Source: Acidovorax sp.
GTDB lineage: Bacteria > Pseudomonadota > Gammaproteobacteria > Burkholderiales > Burkholderiaceae_C
Length of the DNA stretch: 64,000 nucleotides
Reading direction: 5' to 3'
Assembly: GCA_031277855.1 (NCBI GenBank)
Contig: JAITLO010000025.1
Coordinates: 62,001 to 126,000, forward strand
Below the pieces are notes generated by a model. The model searched no databases and was not told where the DNA came from. It saw only the letters and a list, made by a program, of their open reading frames with translations. How positions within the stretch are numbered: position 1 is the first letter of the stretch; each line of letters starts with the position of its first letter. Shown in pieces: positions 25,657 through 34,555 of the stretch. The position numbers were made by a program, and so were the translations under genes.

Positions 25657-27135
25657 ATGCTCCCAGCCCAAGCCCCCCAATTCAATCTTCCCTGGACCCT
25701 GGGCCGTATACAGCCCAGAGCCTGCAGCTGCGGCAGCGTGGTCTGTCATTTGCTGCACGAGCGGGTGATGGCCGATATGTCCCGACGCATGTTCGTCGGC
25801 GGCCTGGCGGCCACGCTAGCGCCTTTTGCCGCAGTGGCGCAATCCACCAGCGATAGCAAACAAAGCCCCAAGCAAGGCCCGCGCCCGCTGCTGTTCACCA
25901 ATCTGCGGCTTTTCGACGGCTCGGGCAAAGCCCCTCGCACTGGTGTGCAGGTGTTGGTGGAAGGCAAGCTGATCACCGCCCTGCCTTCTGCAGCGGAAAA
26001 GGTCGAGGGCGCCCAGATCATCGACTGCCAGGGCAAGCTGCTGATGCCCGGCCTCATCGACACCCACTGGCACACCATGCTGGCCGCCATTCCCCAGACC
26101 ACGGCCATGACAGCCGATCTGGGTTATCTGTATTTGGCTGCAGCGCAGGAGGCCAAGCGCACGCTGCTGCGCGGCTTTACCTCGGTGCGCGATGCAGGCG
26201 GCCCGGCTTTTGCCCTCAAGCGCGCCATTGACGAAGGCATGGTGCCCGGCCCGCGCATCTACGCCAGTGGAGCCATGATTTCCCAGACCTCGGGCCATGG
26301 CGACTTCCGCCTGCGCAGCGAAGTCCCCCGCGCCGCCAACGAGCCGCTGAGCCTGGTGGAACGCGTGGGCGTGTCCATGATTGCCGACGGTGAGGCCGAG
26401 GTACTGCGCCGCGTGCGCGAGCAGCTGATGCTCGGCGCCTCCCAGATCAAGATGCTGGCCGGTGGCGGCGTGGCTTCGCTCTACGACCCGCTGGACAGCA
26501 CCCAGTTTTCCGAGCGCGAGCTGCGCGCCGGCGTCGAGGCCGCTGCAGACTGGAACACCTATGTCATGGCCCATGTCTACACCTCCAAGGGCATACAGCG
26601 CGCCATCAAGGCCGGCGTGAAAAGCATTGAACACGGCCAGCTGGCCGACGAGGCCTCGGTGCGCATGATGCGTGACGAAGGTGTGTGGTGGAGCCTGCAG
26701 CCGTTTTTGCAGGACGAAGACAGCAACGTCTACCCCGACGCCGCACGCCGTGAGAGCCAGCGCCAGGTGGCCCAAGGCACGGTCAAAGCCTATGAGTGGG
26801 CACAGAAATACGGCATCAAGACCGGCTGGGGCACGGACATTCTGTTCAACCCCAAGAACACCGCCACCCAAGGCCGCCAGCTGGCCAAGCTCACGCGCTT
26901 TTACGATCCACTGACGCTGCTGAACCAGGCCACAGGCAAGAACGCCGAACTGCTGGCACTGTCCGGCGAACGCAACCCCTATCCCAAGGCTCTGGGCCGC
27001 ATCGCCCCTGGCGCCTTTGCCGACCTGTTGATTGCCGATGGCGACCCCAGCGTCAACCTCGACTTTCTGGCCGATCCCGAACGCAATCTGCGTTTGATCA
27101 TGAAGGACGGCGCCATCCACAAGAACACCCTCTGA
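25657..27135 (+). CDS. Metal-dependent amidohydrolase with Tat signal
   Basis: A 492-residue amidohydrolase-superfamily protein (imidazolonepropionase/prolidase-like group). Metal-ligand motifs are HxH in DTHWHT, a Lys in SQIKMLAGGG that may be carboxylated, His in VMAHVYT, IEHG, and Asp in GWGTDILF. A twin-arginine signal SRRMFVGGLAATLAPFAA indicates export. ATG 25657 has AGGAGG five bases upstream, placing about 43 residues before the Arg pair, including CSCGSVVCH, a Cys/His-rich stretch. ATGs nearer the Tat signal are the alternative. It is followed 7 bases later by an outer-membrane protein gene. Substrate (peptide, lactone or cyclic amide) is not evident. Confidence 0.83.
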   Translation: MLPAQAPQFNLPWTLGRIQPRACSCGSVVCHLLHERVMADMSRRMFVGGLAATLAPFAAVAQSTSDSKQSPKQGPRPLLFTNLRLFDGSGKAPRTGVQVLVEGKLITALPSAAEKVEGAQIIDCQGKLLMPGLIDTHWHTMLAAIPQTTAMTADLGYLYLAAAQEAKRTLLRGFTSVRDAGGPAFALKRAIDEGMVPGPRIYASGAMISQTSGHGDFRLRSEVPRAANEPLSLVERVGVSMIADGEAEVLRRVREQLMLGASQIKMLAGGGVASLYDPLDSTQFSERELRAGVEAAADWNTYVMAHVYTSKGIQRAIKAGVKSIEHGQLADEASVRMMRDEGVWWSLQPFLQDEDSNVYPDAARRESQRQVAQGTVKAYEWAQKYGIKTGWGTDILFNPKNTATQGRQLAKLTRFYDPLTLLNQATGKNAELLALSGERNPYPKALGRIAPGAFADLLIADGDPSVNLDFLADPERNLRLIMKDGAIHKNTL

Positions 27136-27142
27136 GTTGCCC

Positions 27143-27901
27143 ATGCCTGCATCTTCTTTTTCGCGCATGCTGCGCAACACCGCAGCCTTGGGCACCGGAA
27201 TGCTGGTGCTGGGTACGGCCTGGTCCCAGACCACTGCAGAGGAAAGCTGGCGTGTCCAGCTCACGCCCTATGTATGGATGACGGGACTGGAAGGCCATAT
27301 CCGCCCGGTCAGCGGCGGCCCCACGGCCCATGTGGACAACTCGTTTTCCGACATTCTGCAAAACCTGGATGCTGCCTTATTCCTCACCGGCACTGCCCGC
27401 AAGGGCCGCCTGGTGGTGCAAGGGGACTTCAGCTACGCCTCCACCTCGGACAGCGCCAAACTTCCCTTCGGGCTTTCGGCCCATGCCAAGGTGCGCCAGA
27501 CCTCGGCCACCCTGACCGGGGGCTACAACTGGCAGCTTGCTCCCAGCACCAGCGTGGACCTCATGGCCGGCATGCGCCTGTGGGACATCAAGGCCAGTGT
27601 CCGCGTGCCCGGTCTGGCGGCCACGCAATCCACCACCCATTTTGTCGATCCCATCGTGGCCGCGCGCTGGCGCCAGGATTGGGCGCCGCAATGGTCCACC
27701 CTGGTCTATCTGGATGCCGGTGGTTTTGGCGTGGGTTCCGACTCCACCTGGCAGGCCGTGGGCGCGGTCAATTACCAATGGAGCGAAAACCTCTTTTTCT
27801 CGCTGGGATACCGGCATCTGCACGTCAACTACCGCGATGACGGCAAGCGCCTGGACTTCAACCAGAGCGGGCCCATGCTGGGCGCCACGCTGAAGTTCTA
27901 G
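27143..27901 (+). CDS. Outer-membrane beta-barrel protein
   Basis: A 252-residue protein with a signal peptide ending GTAWSQ. Alternating amphipathic strands follow, typical of 8-12-stranded outer-membrane barrels, ending in Phe (GATLKF), the OMP assembly signal. It contains WRVQLTPYVWMTGLEGHI near the mature N-terminus, a pattern common in uncharacterised OmpW/YfaZ-like proteins. The ATG follows the amidohydrolase stop by 7 bases, so the two are co-transcribed. It might admit the amidohydrolase substrate to the periplasm, which is inference. Confidence 0.72.
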   Translation: MPASSFSRMLRNTAALGTGMLVLGTAWSQTTAEESWRVQLTPYVWMTGLEGHIRPVSGGPTAHVDNSFSDILQNLDAALFLTGTARKGRLVVQGDFSYASTSDSAKLPFGLSAHAKVRQTSATLTGGYNWQLAPSTSVDLMAGMRLWDIKASVRVPGLAATQSTTHFVDPIVAARWRQDWAPQWSTLVYLDAGGFGVGSDSTWQAVGAVNYQWSENLFFSLGYRHLHVNYRDDGKRLDFNQSGPMLGATLKF

Positions 27902-28428
27902 AACCCACTCCCCTTCCCCGTAGCCACTGCGCTCCTGGCGCGGGGATGGGTCAATCTTTTGCGGCTTCACGCGCTCCTGCATGCCGAGCGCGAAATGGAC
28001 TGCTGTGCCATCGCCGGATGGGTCATGTACCTTCTCATCAGCCCCTTGGTAACGGAGGTCTGGCTGATATCTGGCGGATATCCGAGCCATGTCCGACCCA
28101 CATGGTGCATGCGCCAGCCCGAATCTATACCAAGGTATATCCGCGCCTTCCCAAAAGCGTCTAGACGCTGCCCAAGGGAATCTAGAGAATTACCCGTATT
28201 GTTCAAGCAGCAGCCTCTCCCCCCTCTGGCCGCTGCTTGGTGTTGTTTCCACTGCATGGAGATCAGCTATGGAACCCGGCCCTCATAGGTGCTTGTGCAC
28301 CGCCTCTACCCCGACCAGCACATGGCACAGCCGCTGCCATGTCTCATCCATCCGGCTGACGTCCGAGAACCTCTGATCGCTTTGTGACATGGGGCTCTCG
28401 CTCAGCCGCAATGACTGCGAGACCCACC
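27902..28428. promoter_or_regulatory. Non-coding region upstream of the metal locus with clustered palindromes
   Basis: No gene is visible in these 527 bases. Three palindromes cluster at 28066-28169: GATATC-N5-GATATC (28066-28082), TATACC-AA-GGTATA (28126-28139) and the perfect AGCGTCTAGACGCT (28156-28169). The centres of the last two are exactly 30 bases apart, about three helical turns, as for tandem operator sites. I looked for Mg2+, NiCo and Mn2+ riboswitch landmarks and could not recognise any. A promoter for the 28429-37342 genes is expected here. Confidence 0.45.
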
Positions 28429-28746
28429 ATGACCCGCCAACAACTCAATATCGCCCTGCGCGCCGCCCTGATGTCGCGCAATGTGCACCAAGTCCGCGCC
28501 CTGCTGGCCACCTACGGCCTGCCCGCTTTTTCCAACGCCGTGGCGCGTTGCTCCCCTCGCGTCGCTGCCGACGCCCTGAGCCTGCTCCCCCAAGACAACC
28601 GCAACGCCGTGCTGCGCCATCTGCCGCGCCAGCTGTGCGACAGCCTGCTGCCGCTGGGCATTGCCGTCTCCACCCCCTACCCCACCCGCCGCATGCGCTG
28701 GGGCCTGCTGAGCTGGAGCGATGCTGCAGCGCGCATCCACGCCTGA
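28429..28746 (+). CDS. Small MgtE_N-domain-like protein
   Basis: A 105-residue protein. The segment VAADALSLLPQDNRNAVLRHLP resembles the helical repeats of the MgtE cytosolic N-domain ('ADLLELLPPEERAALLRLLP'), which in MgtE transporters senses Mg2+. No membrane segment or export signal is present. Earlier ATGs at 28384 and 28411 are in frame; ATG 28429 has GAGA upstream. It lies just before a strong terminator-like hairpin and the RND efflux genes, and in the same locus as MgtA and MgtC homologues. A role in Mg2+ sensing or leader control is inferred. No direct functional evidence. Confidence 0.6.
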   Translation: MTRQQLNIALRAALMSRNVHQVRALLATYGLPAFSNAVARCSPRVAADALSLLPQDNRNAVLRHLPRQLCDSLLPLGIAVSTPYPTRRMRWGLLSWSDAAARIHA

Positions 28747-28752
28747 CTCTCC

Positions 28753-28784
28753 AGGCCAGCTCCACCCTGGTGTGGAGCTGGCCT
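28753..28784 (+). terminator. Strong hairpin terminator/attenuator between the small protein and efflux genes
   Basis: A perfect 13-bp stem (28753-28765 with 28772-28784) with a 6-base loop is followed by TTGCCTTTTTC. It lies in the 69-base gap before the RND membrane-fusion gene on the same strand. It would terminate or attenuate transcription entering the efflux operon. Confidence 0.8.
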
Positions 28785-28815
28785 TTGCCTTTTTCTTTTC
28801 CCGCAAGGAACTTCC

Positions 28816-29949
28816 ATGACTTTCCGTATGGCCGCCATGCTGCGACCCGGCTCCGCCCTGCTCCTGGGCAGCCTGCTCAGCGCCTGTCACCCCAACACAG
28901 CCTCGACCGACACCCAGACTGCAGAGGTGCCCGCGCTGCGCCGCCAGGGCAATGTCATCGAAGTTCCCCAGGGCTCCCCCTTGCTGGCCAAGCTTCAGGT
29001 AGAGGCCGTGGTCACGGCCGAACTCTCCACCCCGGTCATTGCCCCCGCCAGCATCGAGGCCGCCCCCGAAAAACTGGTGAAGCTGGCCCCTCCGGTGGCC
29101 GGCCGCCTGGTGCAAATCCACCGTGCGCTGGGTGATGCCGTGCGCGCTGGCGATCCGCTGTTCACCATGGACTCGGCCGATATGGCCAATGTGCGCGCCG
29201 AACAGGCCAAGGCCCAGGCCACGCTGCTGCACGCCCAGCGCGAAGCCGATCGCCAAAAACTGCTGCTGGATGCGGAAATCGCCGCCCGCAAGGACTACGA
29301 GGCTGCCGAGCTGGAGCTGGCAACGGCCCGTGCCGATGTGGCTGCAGTGGCCGACCAGCTGGCCCAGATGGGCGCCCCTTCCAAGGCCGGCAGCCGTGGG
29401 GCTTATGTGCTGCGCTCGCCCATCAGCGGCCGCGTGGTGGAAATGAATGGCGCACAAGGCGGCTACTGGAACGACATCAACGAATCCGTGATGACGGTGG
29501 CCGATCTGTCCACCGTCTGGCTCAGCGCCAGCGTGGCCGAGCGCGACCTGGCCAGCGTGGCCGTGGGCCAGAACGCCCATATCAGCCTCAACGCCTACCC
29601 CAACCAGCCCCTGGTGGGCAAGGTGCGCTATGTGGGCGAGTTGCTGGACCCCGAAACCCGCAGCGTGAAGGTGCGTGTGGCCGTGGACAACCAGGACGGC
29701 CGTCTGCGCCCCGGCATGTTTGCCCAGGTGCGTTTTGACGGCCCTGCCCACCAGGCCACCGTGGTGCCCGCATCAGCCCTGCTGCAAAGCAGCGTGGGCA
29801 CCCGGGTGTTTGTGGAGCAGTCGGCCGGTCACTTTGTGCCACGTGATGTGCAGGTTGGTGCCCAGCAAGACCAGCAGGTGGAAATCACCGGCGGCCTGAA
29901 GGCAGGCGAGCGCGTGGTCGTCAACGGAGGAGTGCTCCTCCATGATTGA
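28816..29949 (+). CDS. RND efflux membrane-fusion protein (CzcB-like)
   Basis: A 377-residue periplasmic adaptor of an HME-type RND pump. It has a lipobox SLLSAC near residue 24. A barrel-sandwich/lipoyl half reads APPVAGRLVQIHRALGDAVRAGDPLF and its partner half YVLRSPISGRVVEMN, with a helical hairpin between (about 115-185). The beta-barrel and membrane-proximal domains complete it. The start has AAGGAA upstream. It overlaps the pump gene by 8 bases. It links the inner-membrane pump to the outer-membrane channel encoded at 33136. Confidence 0.9.
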   Translation: MTFRMAAMLRPGSALLLGSLLSACHPNTASTDTQTAEVPALRRQGNVIEVPQGSPLLAKLQVEAVVTAELSTPVIAPASIEAAPEKLVKLAPPVAGRLVQIHRALGDAVRAGDPLFTMDSADMANVRAEQAKAQATLLHAQREADRQKLLLDAEIAARKDYEAAELELATARADVAAVADQLAQMGAPSKAGSRGAYVLRSPISGRVVEMNGAQGGYWNDINESVMTVADLSTVWLSASVAERDLASVAVGQNAHISLNAYPNQPLVGKVRYVGELLDPETRSVKVRVAVDNQDGRLRPGMFAQVRFDGPAHQATVVPASALLQSSVGTRVFVEQSAGHFVPRDVQVGAQQDQQVEITGGLKAGERVVVNGGVLLHD

Positions 29950-32900
29950 ACGCATCGTCTCTCTGTGCTTTCAGCGGCGCAGCCTGGTCTGGCTGGTCTT
30001 CGCCTTTGCCGCCCTGTATGGCGCCTTCAGCTGGAAGCAACTGCCCATAGAGGCCTATCCCGACATTGCCGACACCACCTCCCAGATCGTGGTGCAGGTG
30101 CCGGGCCTGGCTGCCGAGGAAATCGAGCAGCAAATCACCGTGCCGCTAGAGCGCGCCATGCTGGCCACGCCGGGCATGCATGTGCTGCGCTCGCGCAGCC
30201 TGTTTGCCCTGTCGCTGATCACCGTGGTGTTTGAAGACGGTGTGGAAGGCTACTGGGCGCGCCAGCGCCTGCAGGAGCGCATCAACGAGGTCGAGCTGCC
30301 CTACGACGCCAAGGCCGAGCTGGACCCCTACAGCTCGCCCACCGGCGAGGTCTACCGCTACACACTGGAAAGCCCCGCTCGCAGCCTGCGTGAGCTGTCC
30401 GAGCTGCAGAACTGGACCGTGATTCCGCGCCTGAAAAAGGCGGCCGGTGTGGTCGATGTGACCAACTTCGGCGGCCTGACCACGCAGTACATGCTGGAGC
30501 TGGATCCGCAGCGCCTGCTGCAGTACGGCGTGACGCTAGCCGAAGTGGTGGAAGCCATCAACGACAACAACGCCAGCGGTGGCGGCAGCGTGCTGGACCG
30601 CGGCGAAATCTCCTATGTGATTCGCGGCGTGGGCCTGCTGCATTCGCTGGACGATATGGGCCAGGTGGTGGTCAAGGCCACCGATGGCGGCGTGCCCGTG
30701 CTGGTCAAGGACCTGGGCCGCTTGACCTATGGCGAAGTGGAACGCCGCGGTGTGCTGGGCAAGGACGACGACAGCGATGCCATCAGCGGCATTGTGCTGC
30801 TGCTCAAGGACACCAACCCCTCCCAGGCACTGCAAGGCATTCATGCCGCCGTTGATGAACTCAACAGCCGCCTGCTGCCCGCCGACGTCAAGGTCGTTCC
30901 CTATCTGGACCGCACCACGTTGATCGAGCGCACCATGGACACCGTCAGCCACACGCTGATCGAGGGCCTGGTGGTCGTCACCCTGGTGCTGCTGCTGTTC
31001 CTGGGCAGCCCACGCGCGGCACTGATCGTGGCCTTGACCATTCCCATGTCGCTGCTGCTGGCCTTTGTGTTCATGCACCACGCCCGCATCCCTGCCAATT
31101 TGCTGTCGCTGGGCGCCATCGACTTCGGCATCTTGGTGGACGGCGCCGTGGTGGTGGTCGAAGGCATGCTGCGTCTGCGTGAGCAGCGCGCCGGCCGGCC
31201 GCTGTCTCCGCGCGATGCCGTGACTGCCACCTTGCAAGTGGCCCGTCCCATCTTCTTTGGCATGTGCGTGATCGCTACAGCCTATCTGCCGCTGTTCGCT
31301 TTCGAGCGCATCGAGTACAAGCTGTTCGCCCCCATGGCCAGCGCCGTGGCCGCCGCCCTGGCTGGTGCCCTGGCCGTGGCCCTGCTGTTGACACCGGCAC
31401 TGGCCTGGCTGGCCTTCCGCCGCCCGCGCAAAATCTTCCCCAACCCGGTGCTGCACAGCATGGAAACGCGCTACGGCCGCTTTCTGCAACGTGCCGTGGG
31501 CCGGGGCCGCTGGTGGGTCGCCACCTTGAGCGTGGCCCTGCTGACCCTGGTGGGCCTGGGTGCCACCATAGGCCGTGACTTTCTGCCCTATCTGGACGAA
31601 GGCTCGATCTGGCTGCAGGTGCAACTGCCGCCCGGCATCACGCTGAACAAAGCCCAGCATATGGCCGACGAGCTGCGCAGCGCAGCGCGTGAGTTCCCCG
31701 AAGTCTCTTATGTCGTGACCCAGACCGGGCGCAACGACGACGGCACCGACTACTGGACCCCTTCCCACATCGAAGCCAGCGTGGGCCTGCACCCCTACAA
31801 GAGCTGGAAGTCCGGCTGGACCAAGCAGGAGCTGATCTCGCACATGGAAGCACGCTTTGCCCGCATGCCGGGCTATAGCGTTGGCTTTATGCAGCCCATG
31901 ATCGACGGCGTGCAGGACAAGCTCTCCGGCGCGCACAGCGATCTGACGCTCAAGGTCTTCGGCGACGATCTGGACAATGACCGCCGCGTGGCCGACCAGG
32001 TGGTGGCCCTGCTCAAGAACGTGCCCGGCGCCGCCGATGTGGCCGTGGACATCGAGCCACCGCTGCCCAATCTGCGCATAGAACTGGACCGTGCTGCCGC
32101 CGCCCGCCTGGGCGTCAACGCTGCCGATGTGGCCCAGCTGATCTCCACCGGCATCGGTGGTGCCAGCATCGGCGATCTGTACGTGGGCGAGAAAAGCTAC
32201 AACATCGCCGTGCGCTTCACCCCCACAGCGCGAAGCAGCGTGGACGCCATCTCCCAACTGCGCCTGAGCTCGGTCAGCGGCGCCCAGGTGCCCCTGGCTG
32301 ACGTGGCCAAGATCACCACCACCCAGGGCCAGAGCGTGATCGTGCGCGAAGGCGGTGAGCGCCACATCCTGGTCAAGCTCAATGTGCGCGGCCGCGACCT
32401 GGCCAGCTTCCTGGACGAGGCGCGTGCCGCCATCGACCGGGACATCCAGTTCGATCCGCAGCATATCCGCCTGGAATGGGGCGGCCAGTTCGAAAACCTG
32501 CAGCGTGCCGAGGCCCGCATGGCCGTGATCCTGCCGCTGACACTGAGCCTGATGCTGGTGCTGCTGTTTGGCGCCTTCGGCAATCTGCGCCAGCCGCTGA
32601 TGGTGCTGGCCATGGTGCCCCTGGCCATGATTGGCGGCCTGGCAGGCCTGCATCTGCGCGGCATGACGCTCAACGTCTCCAGTGCCGTGGGCTTTATCGC
32701 CCTGTTCGGTGTGGCCGTGCTCTCGGGTGTGCTGCTGGTCTCGCAGATCAACCGCCTGCGCAAGGAAGCCGGCCTACCCCTGCGCGAAGCCGTACTCGAA
32801 GGCGCTGCCAGCCGTATGCGCCCGGTGCTGATGACCGCCACCGTGGCCGCCTTTGGCCTGATGCCGGCCATGCTGGCCTCCGACCTGGGCAGCGATGTGC

Positions 32901-33118
32901 AGCGCCCGTTGGCCACCGTGGTGGTCTGCGGCCTGATCAGTGCCACCGCACTGACCCTGCTGCTGCTGCCCGCGATTTACTACGCCGTCGAAGCCTGGAC
33001 CGAACGCCTGGCCCAGCGCCGCGCTGCCCGCTCTGCGAACCGTGGCGATATCGACTGGGACCTGCTGGACGCACAAGCCGATGCAGACCACCCCGAGCAA
33101 ACCCACACCGGCCATTGA
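29942..33118 (+). CDS. Heavy-metal efflux RND pump (CzcA/CnrA-like)
   Basis: A 1058-residue RND transporter with a standard 12-TM layout and two large periplasmic loops. The HME signature in TM4 reads DFGILVDGAVVVVEG (Asp about 394), matching the Czc/Cnr/Ncc type DFG-DGA-VEN with Gly in place of the final Asn. This differs from the CusA (Cu/Ag) pattern, so divalent cations such as Co, Zn, Cd or Ni are the likely substrates. It is the central gene of czcB-czcA-czcC-like, and unusually is followed by an MgtA-type ATPase in the same operon. Confidence 0.92.
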   Translation: MIERIVSLCFQRRSLVWLVFAFAALYGAFSWKQLPIEAYPDIADTTSQIVVQVPGLAAEEIEQQITVPLERAMLATPGMHVLRSRSLFALSLITVVFEDGVEGYWARQRLQERINEVELPYDAKAELDPYSSPTGEVYRYTLESPARSLRELSELQNWTVIPRLKKAAGVVDVTNFGGLTTQYMLELDPQRLLQYGVTLAEVVEAINDNNASGGGSVLDRGEISYVIRGVGLLHSLDDMGQVVVKATDGGVPVLVKDLGRLTYGEVERRGVLGKDDDSDAISGIVLLLKDTNPSQALQGIHAAVDELNSRLLPADVKVVPYLDRTTLIERTMDTVSHTLIEGLVVVTLVLLLFLGSPRAALIVALTIPMSLLLAFVFMHHARIPANLLSLGAIDFGILVDGAVVVVEGMLRLREQRAGRPLSPRDAVTATLQVARPIFFGMCVIATAYLPLFAFERIEYKLFAPMASAVAAALAGALAVALLLTPALAWLAFRRPRKIFPNPVLHSMETRYGRFLQRAVGRGRWWVATLSVALLTLVGLGATIGRDFLPYLDEGSIWLQVQLPPGITLNKAQHMADELRSAAREFPEVSYVVTQTGRNDDGTDYWTPSHIEASVGLHPYKSWKSGWTKQELISHMEARFARMPGYSVGFMQPMIDGVQDKLSGAHSDLTLKVFGDDLDNDRRVADQVVALLKNVPGAADVAVDIEPPLPNLRIELDRAAAARLGVNAADVAQLISTGIGGASIGDLYVGEKSYNIAVRFTPTARSSVDAISQLRLSSVSGAQVPLADVAKITTTQGQSVIVREGGERHILVKLNVRGRDLASFLDEARAAIDRDIQFDPQHIRLEWGGQFENLQRAEARMAVILPLTLSLMLVLLFGAFGNLRQPLMVLAMVPLAMIGGLAGLHLRGMTLNVSSAVGFIALFGVAVLSGVLLVSQINRLRKEAGLPLREAVLEGAASRMRPVLMTATVAAFGLMPAMLASDLGSDVQRPLATVVVCGLISATALTLLLLPAIYYAVEAWTERLAQRRAARSANRGDIDWDLLDAQADADHPEQTHTGH

Positions 33119-33135
33119 AGCCAGCGAGGACTGTC

Positions 33136-34533
33136 ATGCGTTTTGTTTTTTCTCCCTCCCGACTGACCCAGGCCTCGCGACTGGCCCTGGGCAGCCTGGG
33201 CCTGGTCTGCAGCGCGGCCACCATGGCTGCACCGCCCACGGCTGCTGCTGCAGCGCCCAAAGCACCGGCCGGCGTGCTGGCCAGTGCCCAGCCACTGAAG
33301 GCCGTGCACTTTGCCGACTACCTGCAGGCCGTGGAATCCCACAGCCTGGAGCTCAAGGCCCAGCAAACCACCATCACCGCCGCAGATGCCGAGATCGGCA
33401 TCGCCGGTCTGCGCCCCGACCCCGAGCTGTCCATGGAATGGGAGCGTGAGCGCGTGCGCACCGGTGAGCCCCGCCCCACTACCTTCACCCCCACCCTCAG
33501 CTGGGAAATAGAAACCGGTGGCAAGCGCAGCGCCCGCATTCGCGCGGCCAAGAGCCAGGCACGGGTCACCCGTGCCGAAGTCGACGGCTTTCGCAACGGG
33601 CTGTTCAACGAGGCCGCCACCGCCTTCGCCGAGGCCTGCCGTACCCGTGAGGTGCTGACGCGCAAGGAGCAGACGCTGAAGGCCTTGGGCGATGTGGTGC
33701 GCGCCAACGAGGTGCGTCGCAAGGCCGGTGATGTGGGCGGCATGGAGCTGCTGCAATCCCGCGTGGAGCGCGACCAGTTCGCCGCCGACGTGACCGCTTC
33801 CCGGGCCGATGCCCAGGCCGCCATGCTGGCGCTGTCGATCCCACTGGGTGGCCGCGTGGCCGAGGTGCTGGGCAGTGGCCAGGGCGAGGTCCAGCTGTCC
33901 TGCGACTTCACGCCTTTTGCCCAGGGCGACGACCTGCAAGCCCTGCTGCCAGAGGCCATGCGCGCCCGCGATGACATCCGCATCGCCGAGGCCACCCTGG
34001 CCAATGCCCGTGACAAGGCCGACCTGGCCCAGGCCGAGCGCTGGGTCAACCCCACGGTCTCCGTCGGCGTGGGCCGCACCCCCGGCCATGCCGCCGGTGT
34101 CGGCAGCGATGGCGAGCCCTATGACGCAGCCATGCGCTCGCGCATGCTCAAGGTCGGGGTCAGCATGCCACTGCCGTTCTCGCGCCTGAACAAGGGCACC
34201 CTGGTGCAGGCCGAGGCCGAAGTCACCCAGGCCATGCTGGAGCTGGACCATGCCCGCCACAAGACCGAAGCCGAGGTGCGTGCCGCCCAGTTCCGCTTCC
34301 TGGCCGCGCGTGAGAACGTACAGCGCTACCGCAATGGCGTGCTGGCCGATGCACAAAAGGTACTGGAAGGCATGCGCTTGTCCTACCGCCATGGCGCTGC
34401 TTCGCTGCTAGAACTGCTGTCAGCCCAGCATTCGGCCGACGAGGCCTACCAAGACTATTTGCAGGCCCAGGCCGATCTGGCCACCGCTACCGTCGAATTG
34501 CAGCTGAGCGTGGGACTGCGCCCAGCTCTCTGA
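33136..34533 (+). CDS. Outer-membrane efflux channel (CzcC/TolC family)
   Basis: A 465-residue outer-membrane factor. A signal peptide (ending AATMAA) is followed by an Ala/Pro-rich stretch. Two TolC-type repeats of long helices come next (EIGIAGLRPDPELSMEWERE in the first, KADLAQAERWVNPTVSVGVG in the second). The frame is open further upstream inside the pump gene, but ATG 33136 has GCGAGGA before it and gives the signal peptide. It should complete the tripartite metal efflux system with the two genes upstream. It is followed 22 bases later by the MgtA-type gene. Confidence 0.88.
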   Translation: MRFVFSPSRLTQASRLALGSLGLVCSAATMAAPPTAAAAAPKAPAGVLASAQPLKAVHFADYLQAVESHSLELKAQQTTITAADAEIGIAGLRPDPELSMEWERERVRTGEPRPTTFTPTLSWEIETGGKRSARIRAAKSQARVTRAEVDGFRNGLFNEAATAFAEACRTREVLTRKEQTLKALGDVVRANEVRRKAGDVGGMELLQSRVERDQFAADVTASRADAQAAMLALSIPLGGRVAEVLGSGQGEVQLSCDFTPFAQGDDLQALLPEAMRARDDIRIAEATLANARDKADLAQAERWVNPTVSVGVGRTPGHAAGVGSDGEPYDAAMRSRMLKVGVSMPLPFSRLNKGTLVQAEAEVTQAMLELDHARHKTEAEVRAAQFRFLAARENVQRYRNGVLADAQKVLEGMRLSYRHGAASLLELLSAQHSADEAYQDYLQAQADLATATVELQLSVGLRPAL

Positions 34534-34555
34534 AAAGTCTTGCAAGGAGGGACCC

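Noticed and set aside
27902..28428. Possible Mg2+ (M-box) or NiCo riboswitch before the metal operon
   Set aside because: I could not find the conserved landmarks of these riboswitch classes; only palindromes were seen.
30536..32653. A 705-codon open frame on the minus strand opposite the RND pump gene
   Set aside because: It mirrors the codon bias of czcA (G/C at third positions), has no recognisable domain and is rich in His/Gln/Gly as expected of an antisense shadow.
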